13,857 bases of DNA from Chloroflexia bacterium (GCA_025928215.1 JAICJW010000069.1:1-13857); one strand, 5' to 3'. Shown: positions 1 through 7,708, counted from the first letter of the stretch. The notes: generated by a model from the letters alone, not told the origin. Numbers and translations are program-made.

Positions 1-1
1 C

Positions 2-1201
2 CTCCGTTTCGCCCTCTCCGCGGTTGTTTCCGCGGGTATCGTCGGGCTTGCGTCGCTGCTCTATCCATCGCAGCATGTCATCGCGATTGCCGCCGCGTCG
101 TGCACCCTCTTTCTCTTCGGCATCAGCGGTGCGTTCGATATGGCGTGGCTGGGTCATGAGCGGCTCGATATTGCCTCATCGGTCTCAGTCATCAACCAAC
201 TGGCGTTCGTTGGCATTGGTACCGCCGTCCTTGTTCTGCACGGCGGCGTCCTCGCACTCGTCCTTGCGTCGCTTGCCGCGCTGGCCATCGCAACGCTCGC
301 CTCGTGGCGAATGGCGACGCGGGTGCTCGGGCTGGCACTCGCGCGGCCAGTCTTGCGCGGAGGATGGCCGCTCATCCGTGCCTGCGCCCCCATCGGCGCG
401 GTACAGATCAGCCTGCTCATTTCGTACAAGGCCGATACCGTCCTGCTCTCGATTTTCCGCAGCAACGAGACGGTTGGCCTGTATGCCGTTGCGTATAACC
501 TCATTTTCAGCCTGATGCTCGTCTCGCATAGCATTAATCTCGCGCTCTTCCCGGCGCTTTCCCGCGTCGCGGACGACCGAACCGCATTAGACACCCTCGC
601 GCTTCGCGCGGTGAAGTGCCTCAGTCTCTTGTGTGTGCCGGTGGCGTTTGGGGGGGCAATCCTCGCTCCCGCGTTGATCCGCTTTCTCTACACGGATGCG
701 TACCAGCAATCGGCCACCGTGCTGCGGATCGTTATCTGGGTGCTTCCGTTCATGTTCCTCACCGAATTCTACGGCTACTACCTGACCGCGATCCACCGCG
801 AGCGAAAAGCGGGGCGGGCGGCGCTTATCATGGCGGGTACGAATGTCGCCCTGAACCTCGTCTGTCTGCCGCGTTTCGGGGTGTGGGCGGCGGCAATTAT
901 CACGGTGATCACCGAACTCGTTTTCCTCGCGCAATATCTCTGGATGCTGCGCGACCGGGGGAGCATCAGCGCGCTCGCCCGGCTGCTGTGGCGACCGGTA
1001 CTCGCATCCGGCGTGATGGCCGTAGCCCTTGTCGCGCTCCCCCATCCCTCCCTGCTGCTCGCGATCGCGGTCGGGGCGATCGTTTATGGGGGAACGTTTC
1101 TGCTCCTCGGTGGTGTGTCACGAGCGGAACTGGCCGCACTGCATCCCCGATGGGCGGTGCCGGTGGTGGCCGCCGCACCCAGAGAAGTTCCCGCGGAATG
1201 A
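2..1201 (+). CDS. Wzx-like polysaccharide flippase, 5'-truncated by window edge
   Basis: The reading frame is open from base 2 to a TGA at 1199-1201, giving 399 residues without a start codon; the ATG at 140 is internal because the hydrophobic reading continues upstream of it (LRFALSAVVSAGIVG...). The protein is a chain of about ten hydrophobic segments separated by short basic loops, as in the MATE/MOP superfamily of oligosaccharide flippases. Typical family features are the GAFDMAWLGHERLD loop early on, the segment YKADTVLLSIFRSNETVGLY (acidic residue followed by VGLYAVAYNL), and FYGYYLTAIHRERKAG in the second half. Family members flip undecaprenyl-linked repeat units across the cytoplasmic membrane; family length is usually 420-500 residues, so perhaps 50-90 N-terminal residues (about two helices) are outside the window. 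It ends 54 bases before the next gene and is probably co-transcribed with it. A teichoic-acid or O-antigen exporter role cannot be separated from an EPS role here. Confidence 0.88.
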   Translation, partial: LRFALSAVVSAGIVGLASLLYPSQHVIAIAAASCTLFLFGISGAFDMAWLGHERLDIASSVSVINQLAFVGIGTAVLVLHGGVLALVLASLAALAIATLASWRMATRVLGLALARPVLRGGWPLIRACAPIGAVQISLLISYKADTVLLSIFRSNETVGLYAVAYNLIFSLMLVSHSINLALFPALSRVADDRTALDTLALRAVKCLSLLCVPVAFGGAILAPALIRFLYTDAYQQSATVLRIVIWVLPFMFLTEFYGYYLTAIHRERKAGRAALIMAGTNVALNLVCLPRFGVWAAAIITVITELVFLAQYLWMLRDRGSISALARLLWRPVLASGVMAVALVALPHPSLLLAIAVGAIVYGGTFLLLGGVSRAELAALHPRWAVPVVAAAPREVPAE

Positions 1202-1255
1202 CACGGTCAATGCGGAAAGAACGAGAAGGAATGGAACTGCGTTGGAGGGCTCCGT

Positions 1256-2443
1256 ATGCGTATCGGGATTGACGTGCGGTATCTCTCACACGGGCTGATG
1301 AACGGCATCCATACCTATCTGGCGAATCTCGTCCCCGCGCTCGTGGCGCTCGCATCCGAGGACGAGATCGTCCTCTACGCGGATCGCAAGCAGCCCTTCG
1401 AATTGCAGCGCCTGCCTCCGAACGCCGCCGTCCGGTATCTGCCCTGGCAGCGGCCGATGGATAGCGTCCGCAATGATCTCACCTTTCGAACAGCGATCGC
1501 TCGTGACGGGCTCGAGGTAATGCACTTCCCAGCCAACTATGGTGTGGCGCCCGCATCGGTTGCATCCGTTATTACCCTACATGACGCGCTGAACATCTTT
1601 CCGCTCTGGGAGGCGACGCGGCGCGATCTGAAGCGGCCGAAAACGGTGGCGAAGACCTGCTATCTGCAATCGCTCACCCGATATTCCCTCCGGCACGCCA
1701 CGATGTTGATGACGGTCTCGGAAGACGCAAAGCGCGACATCTTGCGCCACCACACATTTCCGAGCGAGCGGATCATCCCGATCCCGCATGCGCCCGGGCC
1801 TCGCTTTCTCGAAGAGCCGGACGCCGAACAGCTTGCGGCTGCGCGGGATCGCCTGCGGCTGCCTCGCCGCTATGTGCTTGCCGATGCCTTCAAGAACCCG
1901 GCGGTGCTGGTACGGGCATGGGCGCGGTTGCCGGATGCGCTGCATCGCGAGTACCAGATCCTTTTCTTCTCCCGCAGCGCGAACGTGCACCCCGCCGTGC
2001 GGGAAGCGGTGGAGCGCGGCGATGCGCGGTTGTTGATCCGCCCATCGGAGGAGGATCTGGCGGTCCTCCATCGGCTCGCGGCAGCGTTCGTCTTCCCCTC
2101 ATGGATCGAAGGGTTTGGCCTGCCAATCCTTGAGGCAATGGCCTCCGGGACGCCGGTAATCGCGTCAGACCGCCACGCGATTCCGGAAGTGGCCGGTGGT
2201 GCGGCATTGCTCATGGATGCGGAGGATGACGCGATGCTGGCGGCGCATCTCGGGCGCGTACTGAGCGATCCCGACGAAGCAGATCGCCTGCGCCGCGCCG
2301 GCAGGGAACGCGCGGCGATGTTCAGTTGGACGCGCAGCGCGGGCATGGTGCTCGGTGTGTATCAGGCGGCGCTCGTACACAAGCGCGCGTCTGCCGAGCA
2401 GGAAGCTGGCGGAAATCGCGTGCGAGAATCGCTCGCTCGCTGA
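1256..2443 (+). CDS. GT4-family (GT-B fold) glycosyltransferase
   Basis: A 395-residue cytosolic glycosyltransferase. The ATG at 1256 is supported by GGAGGG at 1244-1249, six bases upstream, and by the classic N-terminal Rossmann start MRIGIDVRYL followed by GIHTYLANLVPAL. The C-terminal nucleotide-sugar domain shows EGFGLPILE (residues 285-293), the EX7E motif of GT4, followed by AMASGTPVIASDRHAIPEVAGGAALL. MTVSEDAKRDIL (about 152-163) is the usual inter-domain region. In many relatives the linker strand reads YVGxxxPRKN; here it is shortened to YVLADAFKNP (206-215), a variant or small deletion. Such enzymes transfer a sugar from an NDP-sugar to a lipid-linked acceptor with retention; many close relatives are mannosyl- or rhamnosyltransferases, but donor and acceptor cannot be read from sequence. 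It sits between the flippase and a second GT4, 24 bases before the latter, in an apparent operon. Confidence 0.92.
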   Translation: MRIGIDVRYLSHGLMNGIHTYLANLVPALVALASEDEIVLYADRKQPFELQRLPPNAAVRYLPWQRPMDSVRNDLTFRTAIARDGLEVMHFPANYGVAPASVASVITLHDALNIFPLWEATRRDLKRPKTVAKTCYLQSLTRYSLRHATMLMTVSEDAKRDILRHHTFPSERIIPIPHAPGPRFLEEPDAEQLAAARDRLRLPRRYVLADAFKNPAVLVRAWARLPDALHREYQILFFSRSANVHPAVREAVERGDARLLIRPSEEDLAVLHRLAAAFVFPSWIEGFGLPILEAMASGTPVIASDRHAIPEVAGGAALLMDAEDDAMLAAHLGRVLSDPDEADRLRRAGRERAAMFSWTRSAGMVLGVYQAALVHKRASAEQEAGGNRVRESLAR

Positions 2444-2467
2444 CACGATCTTTGGGAGGGGAAACGC

Positions 2468-3880
2468 GTGCGCATACTCTTCGTGACCAATTTCTTCCCC
2501 CCGACCCATACAGCGGGTACGGAAACGTACACCTATGGCCTCGCGCGCGCATTGCGGGACGGGGGGCATACGGTCGAGGTCGTGTGCGCGGGCACATTCG
2601 ATGCGGGAGATTCGCATGCCCCGAGCACGACCACTGATACCGTTGACGGGATACCCGTCACCCGGCTCCATTTTAACTGGCAGCGGGCGCGGGACATTTT
2701 CATGGATCTGGCGGAGAACGATGATGTCGGCCGGTGGTTCGACGCGCATCTTCGCCAAGCGCGTCCGGATATCGTGCATGTCACGTCCTGCGACACCCTC
2801 TCACCCCGTGTAATCACGGTCGCCAAGGAGATGGGTCTTCCCGTGGTCGTTACGCTGACAGACTTCTGGTTCCTCTGCATGCGGCATACGCTCCTCAAAG
2901 GGGACGGTACGCGTTGCGGCGGCCCGGAGAATCCGTGGGGCTGCCTCCGCTGCCTCGCCCATGACGCGAAGGTTTACACGGCGCCACGTGCGGTATTGCC
3001 CGAGCCTGTCGTGCGTACGGGGTTGACGTGGATGAGCACCAAGCCCCTCCTGACCCGGCAGCGGGGAATGCGCGGCGTCCTCGGTGACGTTGCGCGGCGG
3101 CAGGAGCGGGTGCGCTCCGCGTTGTTACAAGCGGACACGATTCTGGCGCCGACTGCCTTCTTGCGCGAGATGTTCGTGCGCAACGGTTACCCACCCGAGC
3201 GGATTGTGGTCTCGCCGTATGGCCTTGACTGTGGCTGGCTCCCCACCGACACACAAAAGACGGCGGCAGCGGGACTTCGCGTCGGCTATCTCGGCCAGAT
3301 CGAACCGCTGAAGGGGGTTGATCTGCTCGTCCGCGCCTTTCACCAACTTGACGCGCCGCAGGCCACGCTCACGATCCACGGCAACCATCTGCGGAACCCC
3401 TCCTATACGGCCGAACTCAGCAGGCTGAGCGACGGCGATCCGCGCATCCGTTTCGCCGGTCCGTTCGCACGCGACGAGCGCGCGGAAGTGTTGCGAAATC
3501 TTGATGTCGTCGTCGTTGCGTCTCGGTGGTATGAGAATGCGCCCTTCGTTATCGCTGAGGCTCAGGCGATGCGGACCCCCGTCGTGGCGGCGAACCTCGG
3601 CGGAATGGCGGAGGTTGTCCGGGATGAAACCGACGGTCTCCTCTTCGCGTCCGATGACGCCGATGACCTCTCGCGGTGTCTGCGACGCCTGATCGAGGAG
3701 CCGACGCTCCTGCCCCGGCTCTCCGCCGGTATCCGGCCGCCGCGCGCGATTCTGGATGATGTGGCGGAACTCCTGACCCGCTACCAGTGGGCACAGGAAG
3801 GGACACGCTGGTCAGCGGTATCCTCGTCATCCCTGTTGGCGATGTCGGATGCGAAATTCGTGGGGGATAGGGAATGGTAG
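2468..3880 (+). CDS. GT4-family glycosyltransferase with four-cysteine N-terminal segment
   Basis: A 470-residue GT-B glycosyltransferase. The GTG at 2468 is preceded by GGGAGGGG at 2454-2461 with six-base spacing, and translation begins with the typical MRILFVTNFFPP...AGTETYTYGLARAL. The C-terminal domain carries ENAPFVIAE (E356 and E364, the EX7E pair), then AQAMRTPVVAANLGGMAEVV. The N-terminal domain has a cysteine cluster at about C137, C150, C159 and C162 (FWFLC, TRC, GCLRC), known from a GT4 subgroup with a FWFxCPR...C...CxxC segment; a structural or metal role is possible but unproven. After the end of the recognisable domain (about LLTRYQW, residue 442) there is a 28-residue tail rich in Ser and Ala with no family match that I recognise, ending next to the GC-poorer methyltransferase region. 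Donor sugar is unknown. It is the last clear gene of the left + strand operon. Confidence 0.9.
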   Translation: MRILFVTNFFPPTHTAGTETYTYGLARALRDGGHTVEVVCAGTFDAGDSHAPSTTTDTVDGIPVTRLHFNWQRARDIFMDLAENDDVGRWFDAHLRQARPDIVHVTSCDTLSPRVITVAKEMGLPVVVTLTDFWFLCMRHTLLKGDGTRCGGPENPWGCLRCLAHDAKVYTAPRAVLPEPVVRTGLTWMSTKPLLTRQRGMRGVLGDVARRQERVRSALLQADTILAPTAFLREMFVRNGYPPERIVVSPYGLDCGWLPTDTQKTAAAGLRVGYLGQIEPLKGVDLLVRAFHQLDAPQATLTIHGNHLRNPSYTAELSRLSDGDPRIRFAGPFARDERAEVLRNLDVVVVASRWYENAPFVIAEAQAMRTPVVAANLGGMAEVVRDETDGLLFASDDADDLSRCLRRLIEEPTLLPRLSAGIRPPRAILDDVAELLTRYQWAQEGTRWSAVSSSSLLAMSDAKFVGDREW

Positions 3881-4014
3881 ATACAACGCGTACCAATGTC
3901 CCCATCGTTGGATGGTTGGCCCACCTCATTCGGTGTAGTCACACCCTTTGCCATCGAGCCGGCATCATTCTCACTGGTGAGCACGAGCCACCAGCAGCGC
4001 GAAATCATGACTAA
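3874..4014 (+). pseudogene. Possible truncated start of a former downstream gene (46 codons)
   Basis: An ATG at 3874 overlaps the GT4 stop codon (ATGGTAG) and has a GGGGGA stretch at 3862-3867 with suitable spacing, the usual layout of the next gene of an operon. Its reading, MVDTTRTNVPIVGWLAHLIR and onward, stops at 4012-4014 after 46 residues, inside the 3' end of the oppositely oriented methyltransferase. No domain is recognised. It could be the surviving 5' end of a gene cut off when the methyltransferase region arrived, or simply a chance frame. Confidence 0.18.
3932..3945 (+). terminator. Weak stem-loop in the convergent gap
   Basis: Within the 90-base gap between the convergent GT4 and methyltransferase genes there is GGTGT-AGTC-ACACC followed by CTTTG. 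A five-pair stem with a four-base loop and only three Ts is a poor intrinsic terminator, but its position between convergent stops is right for one. It could also be chance. Confidence 0.25.
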
Positions 4015-5110
4015 GGTGACCGGCATCAATCAAGCTGTCTTCGATCTGAAACTGCATATCGAGGAGTGACTGTCCCGCCGCGTCCTTCGTGAAGTTGCCG
4101 GCGATCCCCCCGAGCAGGAAATGCAGGATGGAGCCTCCATATCCTTTCATCTCCAGAACGTCAAATTTCTGGTGAACGAGAGACACAATCTCGTCCGATC
4201 GTACTGCTTCCGAGGGATCGAGGCGTACTACATCGGAAACAGTCGGGCATGCCACCTCTAATTTGAAGCGTCCGCCGTCGGAACTATGACGTCGTCGGCA
4301 GAACTCTTCTCGTGCCTTCCGGCGCATTGCGGGCCATAGAGAACCATCCCGGAGTTTCATCGCGCCACGACGGAGCGATTCTCGTGCGTCAATAGGCTTG
4401 CTCAGTGTTGCATCGATCGTGTCGCCAGCAGCGTCGCGAATGCGTCGGTAACCCAGCGGCACGAGCCGGAGGGCGGCATTCATTGCGTTCACCTGTTGTC
4501 GCGGGAACTGAAAGCGTGACGGCCCGATATATTCGTTGATGATGAACAGGCCACCGGGCTTGAGCGCGGTATGAATCTGAGACAGGACGTGCTCGAGAGC
4601 GACGAAGTGATGCAATGCCGAGAAGGAGAAGATCGCGTCGTAATGAGCCGGTTGCAGCGCCAGGTCGTTAATATCCCGCACGTCGTAGTTGATCGTATTG
4701 AATCCCTGCCCTACAGCTAAGTCGCGCGCTCTCGCGATGGACCCTTGGGCGATATCATATGCGTCACAGGCGAGGAAAAAGCCACGCGCGGCCAATCGGC
4801 GTTCGAGGTCACCCTCGCCGCATCCGACACTCAGGCAGCGAGACACAGGAATTTCCCCGGCATAATATTTGTCGATGACATAATCCATCCAATCAACGGT
4901 CGGATCGCCGGAAATCTTGGCTGCGATGCGGCACTGCACTGCAGGGAGTTGCAGCCATTGCGTTTCCTTGTCCGGCTGCCAAACACACTGAGAACTCCAA
5001 TGTTCAGCAACCTTTTTTCTTTCAGCAATCATTGACACATTCTTGGTGGAGGAGAGTCCGGTCTCACCCTTCAGTTGGTCCAGGGTCTTTGTTGAAATGT
5101 ACCGATACAT
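3971..5110 (-). CDS. Class I SAM-dependent methyltransferase
   Basis: A 379-residue protein. The start ATG (5108-5110) has AAAGGAG five bases upstream. The core Rossmann methyltransferase domain spans about residues 88-200: motif I CLSVGCGEGDLE (92-103) binds SAM, AYDIAQGSI (118-126) is the acidic strand-2 motif, YDVRDIND (142-149) the next strand, FSFSALHHF (161-169) motif IV/post-IV, and LKPGGLFIINEY (183-194) the strand-5 region. About 85 residues precede and 180 follow the core, more than in a minimal methyltransferase, with no second domain recognised. In a polysaccharide locus the expected role is methylation of a sugar in the growing glycan (inference); lipid or small-molecule methylation is possible. 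It runs opposite to the GT genes at its left and downstream of the - strand operon, but with a 343-base leader it may have its own promoter. It is visibly less GC-rich than neighbouring genes, suggesting separate acquisition. Confidence 0.85.
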   Translation of the reverse strand: MYRYISTKTLDQLKGETGLSSTKNVSMIAERKKVAEHWSSQCVWQPDKETQWLQLPAVQCRIAAKISGDPTVDWMDYVIDKYYAGEIPVSRCLSVGCGEGDLERRLAARGFFLACDAYDIAQGSIARARDLAVGQGFNTINYDVRDINDLALQPAHYDAIFSFSALHHFVALEHVLSQIHTALKPGGLFIINEYIGPSRFQFPRQQVNAMNAALRLVPLGYRRIRDAAGDTIDATLSKPIDARESLRRGAMKLRDGSLWPAMRRKAREEFCRRRHSSDGGRFKLEVACPTVSDVVRLDPSEAVRSDEIVSLVHQKFDVLEMKGYGGSILHFLLGGIAGNFTKDAAGQSLLDMQFQIEDSLIDAGHLSHDFALLVARAHQ

Positions 5111-5115
5111 CGTGG

Positions 5116-5122
5116 CTCCTTT
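5116..5122 (-). promoter_or_regulatory. Ribosome binding site of the methyltransferase
   Basis: AAAGGAG on the - strand ends five bases before the ATG at 5110. It is one of the clearest Shine-Dalgarno sites on the - strand and fixes the start, ruling out the internal Met codons (for example Met27). Confidence 0.7.
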
Positions 5123-5353
5123 ATCATGATGAGGGACATTGCATAATTTTTAATCCCGAAATAATCTCGATCAGCACTAGGATACTCGAAGTTGCCGACA
5201 CACTCTGCCCTTTCGATGAGCATGTCACGCTGATCGGCCATGTGGCAGCGTTCGCATCCAGGGTGAAGACTGAGAATCATGTGACACTTCTCCTTATCCC
5301 CGATGGTCTGACTCTCCGGATTGATCTGGCGAGACGTATTGGGCTTGAATGCG

Positions 5354-5385
5354 CCGGGGGCCGGGCCGGAACATGCCGCCCCCGG
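5354..5385 (-). terminator. GC-rich stem-loop downstream of the secreted-protein gene
   Basis: CCGGGGGC (5354-5361) and GCCCCCGG (5378-5385) form a perfect eight-pair stem with a 16-base loop, 69-100 bases past the stop at 5454. There is no T-tract on either side, so it is not a canonical intrinsic terminator; it may slow transcription from the - strand operon or be a by-product of GC-rich coding remnant. Confidence 0.3.
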
Positions 5386-5460
5386 TATTGCCTGTACGGT
5401 GATCGCCACCGCGTTTCCGTCGAGCGCGGGCGATGACATGGTTAACACCACCGTCAGGGC
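5365..5460 (-). pseudogene. Frameshifted C-terminal Ig-like domain remnant of the secreted protein
   Basis: Just past the in-frame TGA of the secreted protein, the frame shifted by one base reads ALTVVLTMSSPALDGNAVAI followed by TVQAIPGAACSG: alternating hydrophobic beta strands and a PGAxC turn, like the Ig-like or CARDB-like C-terminal domains common on secreted proteins of this kind. It starts directly after a TAG in its own frame, so it has no start codon at this point, and the domain pattern is lost after about 32 codons. The simplest reading is that an indel near 5455-5465 cut an originally longer protein and that its 3' end is also missing. Coincidental composition remains possible. 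Confidence 0.35.
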
Positions 5461-6368
5461 CTAGCACTGGTCGCCGGTAATGCGTTGCTCGTCGCCGTTA
5501 CGGATACTGCGAGTGAAACGGGTGGCGCTCCTGCAGCAGCCGCGTTGAGCATGGATCGCCACTGATAATAGTGCCGCCCAATGTTACCCATTTCCACCTT
5601 GAACGGATCGGGATTGGTTGGGGTATACGTCAAAATCCGTCGCTCGAACACCTGAATAACGACGTCCCGTTGCACCCCCGCGACTTTTACCGTTGCGCCG
5701 AAGGGTTCGCTCTTCGCATACCCAATGGCGAGCAGGCCCACTTTGTCCCGGTAGGCAGCGAAGGGAGCGGAGACATTGTGTTGCGTGACGGCATCATAGA
5801 CGGCATTTGCCGTCCTGGGTATGGCGGCGCCGGATGAAAGATCCCCACTCGCCGACACTCGCGCGGTGGCATTCGCCCCAATCGAAGAGGGAGCCGCGGC
5901 GAGGACGGCCGATGCCGTGGTATGGAGCGCACGATAAGTCGGCCCGGGGTTGTCGTCATCTCCCGCGATCGGGATGGCAGGCGCTTCGTGGGGATCGAAG
6001 GTATTATCGCCGACCTGAAGATTGCCGGAGATCAATTCCGTCGCCAACAGACCGTTTGTGACTGGGCCGCCCGCAGGGTTCGTCAGTTCCATCCGCCCTT
6101 TATCGAAATATTGCACGAGGCGCCGTTTACCGGGGGCATCGGCATAGAACTCTTGTTGCCCGGCCTGAGCCGTTTCGAGGGGACCCCAGAAATTCCGCGT
6201 AATCGCCTCACCCGCCTGCCATTGTGCCTGGAACGCAGGATCGGCGAACATGCTCGCGGCGTCGGTAATTGCAACGCCCTGGAGGCTCCCTGCCAGTAGA
6301 AGAACGGCAGCCAGGAATGGCACTCGTGACTGTTGTCGCAGGCAAGGGAATTTCGCATGGGCTGACAC
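5454..6368 (-). CDS. Secreted protein of a Chloroflexota-type family (YFDK-RME / QVFERR-LTYTP)
   Basis: About 304 residues with a Sec signal peptide: basic stretch KFPCLRQQSR, hydrophobic core VPFLAAVLLLAGSLQG, likely cleavage near ITDAA-S. The GTG at 6366-6368 is chosen because AAGAAGG (6377-6383) lies eight bases upstream; the ATG at 6374 is only two bases from that site and a TTG at 6413 has none, though both remain possible. The mature part shows EFYADAPGKRRLVQYFDKGR (residues 73-92), MELTNP, VTNGLLATELISG, QVGDNTFDP, IPIAGDDD, then QVFERRILTYTPTNPDPFKV and GNIGRHYYQWR near the end. I recognise this set as recurring in Chloroflexota secreted proteins of unknown function, often linked to wall-active or beta-sandwich domains. 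No catalytic residues are identifiable. It lies 91 bases after a GT4 gene on the same strand; a role at the cell surface or in the exported glycan is inferred. The C-terminus probably was longer once. Confidence 0.82.
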   Translation of the reverse strand: MSAHAKFPCLRQQSRVPFLAAVLLLAGSLQGVAITDAASMFADPAFQAQWQAGEAITRNFWGPLETAQAGQQEFYADAPGKRRLVQYFDKGRMELTNPAGGPVTNGLLATELISGNLQVGDNTFDPHEAPAIPIAGDDDNPGPTYRALHTTASAVLAAAPSSIGANATARVSASGDLSSGAAIPRTANAVYDAVTQHNVSAPFAAYRDKVGLLAIGYAKSEPFGATVKVAGVQRDVVIQVFERRILTYTPTNPDPFKVEMGNIGRHYYQWRSMLNAAAAGAPPVSLAVSVTATSNALPATSARP

Positions 6369-6376
6369 ACACATAT

Positions 6377-6383
6377 CCTTCTT
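6377..6383 (-). promoter_or_regulatory. Ribosome binding site that decides the secreted-protein start
   Basis: AAGAAGG on the - strand. Spacing is eight bases to the GTG at 6368 but only two to the ATG at 6374, so the GTG is the better initiation codon. Confidence 0.5.
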
Positions 6384-6459
6384 GTTGAAGCAGAGGAGCA
6401 ACCTCACGATCAAGTATCGCGCTCGTGACTGAACGAGGCCGCGTTATCTATGGACGGCT

Positions 6460-7701
6460 TCATGACAGTTTCGTCGCACTGCGTGGCGCGATGCGATGCG
6501 CGCGTTGGCGCGCCGTCCACACACTAATGCGTTGTGTCAGTGCGGTTAGCATTTCGGTACCGATTATTTCCCAATCGTACCGGGCGGCAACGGTTGCACG
6601 CGCGTGGGCGGCGATGCGGGCATGCAATGCATTGTCGGTGAGAAGGCGCACGGTCGCGTCCGAAAAGGCTTCGGGATCGTCCGCGATGAGAAGGTCTTCC
6701 CCACTCGTCAGATCGAGCCCCTCTGCCCCTTTCGTCGTGGCGACGACGGGTGTCCCAAGTGCCATCGCTTCCAGAATCTTCAGCCGTGTCCCGCTGCCCT
6801 GACGAAGAGGCACGACACAGACGTGGCTTGCCGCGACATACGCGCGGATGTCCGGCAACCAGCCGGTGAAGGCAATACCCGGCGTTGCTGTGAGACTATT
6901 GAGCGATGCGCCCTCCGTTTTTCCCGTGACGGCGAGCCAGGCACCGGGGATGCGCGCCCGAATACGAGGCAGGATGTCCGCCGCGAAGAAGGCGACGGCA
7001 TCGCGGTTCGGTGCGTAGGTCGGCGATCCGCTATAGATTAGGCGTCGCGCGTCGCGCGTCGGCAGATCCGGCTGGTCTATGAGTGTTACGCCGTTGGTGA
7101 CGATGGCGACACGCTCGGCATGCGTAGTGATCGCACGAAGCAGGGTGGCTTCTCGGGCTGAGGTCACGAAGATACCCGCGCAATCAGCAACAAGCGTCCG
7201 CATGAAATTACGGTATTTCCAGCCCGTCAGTGCTGCACGCAGACGACGCCATATGCTGGCTGCATTCCGGACTGCGTCCGCATAGCGTGACGGCTCAACC
7301 TCGTCAACGAAGACCGCAACTGAGCGGGCGACCTTCCCCCCGTAGTATGCGGCCAGTTCGCCACAGATTACGGCATCGCATTCTCCTGCGGCGATCCGGC
7401 GTTCGAGCAACGCCGTCACTGTGGGGTTATACGTGGCAATATAACTACGGGGTGTGACATGGAAAAGGCGCAGCCAACCGCCCCCGCTACGCGGCGAAAA
7501 TACCGGGACCGTGATCGTTGTAATCGAACGGCAAAGTTGGCGTAGCGGTGCTGGATCGTCCGCCGCTGCCGGTTCCGCGCTGAGCACGATAAGGTCAACG
7601 CTATGCTCGCGCGCCAAGGCGCGGATGATCGCCAACGTCCGCATCTTCACGCCATTGTCGGCCGGATATGGATGCCAGAATGAGACAAAGGTTATCTGCA
7701 T
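6460..7701 (-). CDS. GT4-like glycosyltransferase (GSGTRLKILEA type)
   Basis: A 413-residue GT-B glycosyltransferase. I start it at the ATG 7699-7701 (MQITFVSFWHPYPADNG, the normal N-terminal strand and Gly loop); the 37 extra upstream codons in frame lie inside the preceding gene and look non-family. The middle has FVTSAREATLL and VTNGV (about 178-205); the C-terminal domain begins RLIYSGSPTYAPNRDAVAFF (220-239) and carries GSGTRLKILEAMALGTPVVA (302-321), followed by TTKGAEGLDL. The first Glu of EX7E is not present, only E311, which is normal for the subgroup that includes the PEP-CTERM/exosortase-associated glycosyltransferases; similarity to that subgroup is from memory. The start lies seven bases after the GT2 stop, so the two are probably translated together. 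Donor and acceptor unknown. No convincing Shine-Dalgarno site is seen, consistent with coupling. Confidence 0.88.
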   Translation of the reverse strand: MQITFVSFWHPYPADNGVKMRTLAIIRALAREHSVDLIVLSAEPAAADDPAPLRQLCRSITTITVPVFSPRSGGGWLRLFHVTPRSYIATYNPTVTALLERRIAAGECDAVICGELAAYYGGKVARSVAVFVDEVEPSRYADAVRNAASIWRRLRAALTGWKYRNFMRTLVADCAGIFVTSAREATLLRAITTHAERVAIVTNGVTLIDQPDLPTRDARRLIYSGSPTYAPNRDAVAFFAADILPRIRARIPGAWLAVTGKTEGASLNSLTATPGIAFTGWLPDIRAYVAASHVCVVPLRQGSGTRLKILEAMALGTPVVATTKGAEGLDLTSGEDLLIADDPEAFSDATVRLLTDNALHARIAAHARATVAARYDWEIIGTEMLTALTQRISVWTARQRAHRIAPRSATKLS

Positions 7702-7708
7702 CGGATAT

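Larger units (their letters stand above)
5111..5453. other. 343-base region without a confident gene
   Basis: Between the secreted protein (stop at 5454) and the methyltransferase start. The right third (about 5341-5453) is GC-rich and contains a domain-like remnant and a GC hairpin, both listed separately. The left two thirds (5111-5340) are AT-richer, carry the methyltransferase ribosome site and presumably its promoter, although I found no convincing -35/-10 pair. A - strand frame is open from a GTG at 5451 to 5071 (126 residues) and a + strand frame from 5032 to 5436 (134 residues); neither has a recognisable family and both overlap the methyltransferase, so neither is called. Confidence 0.6.

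Noticed and set aside
616..1272. 218-residue + strand frame
   Set aside because: Overlaps the flippase in another frame; rich in Arg, Pro and Gly with no domain pattern, typical of shadow frames in GC-rich DNA.
5242..5256. CERCH, a c-type haem binding pattern in a - strand frame
   Set aside because: Single CxxCH in an unsupported reading frame without signal peptide or cytochrome context; likely chance.
5032..5436. 134-residue + strand frame with a hydrophobic middle part
   Set aside because: Starts inside the methyltransferase gene on the other strand, no ribosome site, no recognisable family, and its right part reads through the probable domain remnant.
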